6,783 nucleotides of DNA from NCBI GenBank assembly GCA_003567055.1, contig PXAW01000180.1:1-6783 (forward strand), written 5' to 3'. Of this stretch, positions 6,008 to 6,783 are shown one piece after another. The position numbers and the translations under genes are program-made. Numbering within the stretch: position 1 is the stretch's first letter; every line of letters begins with the position of its first letter. This DNA comes from Hyphomicrobiales bacterium. GTDB lineage: Bacteria; Pseudomonadota; Alphaproteobacteria; Rhizobiales; Beijerinckiaceae. The notes under the pieces were generated by a model, which was not told where the DNA came from, searched no databases, and was given only the letters and a program-made list of their open reading frames with translations.

Positions 6008-6373
6008 TCAGGGTCGGCGCAAAGCTGCGATCGCGATCAGAACCCAACCGGCCATCAGGGTGATGCCGCCGGCCGGCGCGATGAAGGGCGCGATCCTGAT
6101 CGCGTAGATCGCACGCAGGGCGAGATCGCCGCAAAACAGCACGGCACCGATGACCAGCACATAACCCGCGATCCTGGCCGTCGTTGCATGGATCGCCACA
6201 CCATGCGCGATCAGCGCGGCGAGCCCGATCAGAGCGACCGCGTGAAAAAGCAGGAAGTTGGCTGCGATCATGGCATTGTCGCCACCCAGCACATGCGTGC
6301 TTGCGGCGGCGAGCATGATCCCGCACAGGCCGGCAAGGCCGGCGAAGAGGGTGAACAGGCGGGGCGTGGTCAT
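6008..6373 (-). CDS. DUF423 family small inner-membrane protein
   Basis: The 121-residue product is strongly hydrophobic, with four probable membrane segments (about 5-30, 37-57, 67-85 and 98-117). The pattern [10 protein letters not shown] (21-30), [14 protein letters not shown] (41-54), [15 protein letters not shown] (99-113) corresponds to the DUF423 (YgdD-like) family, in which 'GAFGAH', a 'yHalaL' segment, 'P.GG' and 'GW' are conserved; its role is unknown. The first motif is degenerate here (AAASTH in place of GAFGAH). GAGGAA (6387-6382, minus) precedes the ATG at 6373. The ATG overlaps the engB TGA in an ATGA junction, so translational coupling to engB is likely. The gene sits between engB and argB. 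Confidence 0.85.
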   Translation of the reverse strand: MTTPRLFTLFAGLAGLCGIMLAAASTHVLGGDNAMIAANFLLFHAVALIGLAALIAHGVAIHATTARIAGYVLVIGAVLFCGDLALRAIYAIRIAPFIAPAGGITLMAGWVLIAIAALRRP

Positions 6374-6783
6374 TGCGGGATTTCCTCGTTGCGCTCGTGC
6401 AGCAATTGCGCGACGGCCGCGCGCAGCTCCACCACTCCCGTCTTCTCGCGGCTCGATGTCACGATGATCTCGGGAAAGGCGGCGGGCCGCCTGGCGATGG
6501 CTTCCTGCGTCTTCGCGACGATGTCTTCGAGCTCGCCCTTTTTGGGCTCGTCCGATTTCGTGAGGATGATCTGGTAGGACACCGCCGCCGTGTCGAGCAT
6601 GTCGAGCACCTCGACATCCAGCTTCTTCAGGCCGTGACGCGAATCGATCAGCACATAGACGCGCGCGAGATTGGCCCGCCCGCGCAGGTAGTCGTGGATC
6701 AGCTGCGTCCAGGATTTGACCTTTTCCTTGCTCACCGCTGCATAGCCGTAGCCGGGCATGTCGACGAGGGTGCAGAAACCGCC
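6370..6783 (-). CDS. engB: Ribosome-biogenesis GTPase EngB/YihA/YsxC, C-terminal part (5' end outside window)
   Basis: EngB is a TrmE-Era-Obg class GTPase needed for assembly of the large ribosomal subunit. The frame is open to the window edge, giving 137 residues of a protein usually around 200-220. The G3 motif is in [11 protein letters not shown] (D8-x-x-G11 of the fragment), G4 is TKSD (75-78), and the G5-like SS of TSSREKTG is at 110-111. [23 protein letters not shown] is typical of EngB between G3 and G4. The P-loop (G1) and switch I (G2) must lie beyond the right edge. The stop TGA at 6372-6370 overlaps the DUF423 start by 4 bp. No defect is visible in the part present. Confidence 0.96.
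   Translation of the reverse strand, partial: GGFCTLVDMPGYGYAAVSKEKVKSWTQLIHDYLRGRANLARVYVLIDSRHGLKKLDVEVLDMLDTAAVSYQIILTKSDEPKKGELEDIVAKTQEAIARRPAAFPEIIVTSSREKTGVVELRAAVAQLLHERNEEIPQ

Noticed and set aside
5870..6577. A 235-codon plus-strand frame across argB, DUF423 and engB
   Set aside because: It runs opposite three recognised minus-strand genes, starts and ends inside them, and has no family resemblance or ribosome site.

Overview
The window looks like ordinary chromosomal core DNA of a GC-rich alphaproteobacterium, most likely in the Hyphomicrobiales (Rhizobiales) or a close relative. This rests on the order fabD-fabG-acpP-fabF-mltG, the alphaproteobacterial look of the proteins, and an engB...argB block on the other strand. 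No mobile element, CRISPR array, rRNA or tRNA was seen, and no gene looks horizontally acquired. The organism assignment is inference from gene order and protein style; no search was run.

Left part (1-4677, + strand): the end of fabD, complete fabG, acpP and fabF (type II fatty-acid synthesis), then mltG (endolytic murein transglycosylase). FabD loads malonyl onto the carrier protein AcpP, FabF condenses it with the growing acyl chain, and FabG reduces the resulting 3-ketoacyl-ACP. MltG cuts nascent glycan strands in the inner membrane, so the row links lipid and wall synthesis. fabD-fabG (33 bp gap) and acpP-fabF (57 bp gap) are closely packed. A 237-bp leader separates fabG from acpP and a 195-bp gap separates fabF from mltG, so acpP and mltG may each have their own promoter.

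Right part (4710-6783, - strand, convergent with mltG): reading leftwards, engB/yihA (5' end cut by the window edge), a DUF423 small membrane protein whose start overlaps the engB stop by 4 bp, argB (N-acetylglutamate kinase), and a 70-residue conserved-type small protein preceded by a strong Shine-Dalgarno sequence.

The genes are housekeeping. The observations worth a second look lie between them: a possible compact H-type RNA pseudoknot 2 nt after the fabG stop; a 28-codon upstream frame ending on the acpP start; and an exact 18-bp dyad abutting the ribosome binding site of the small protein. I found no convincing sign of a new multi-gene system.
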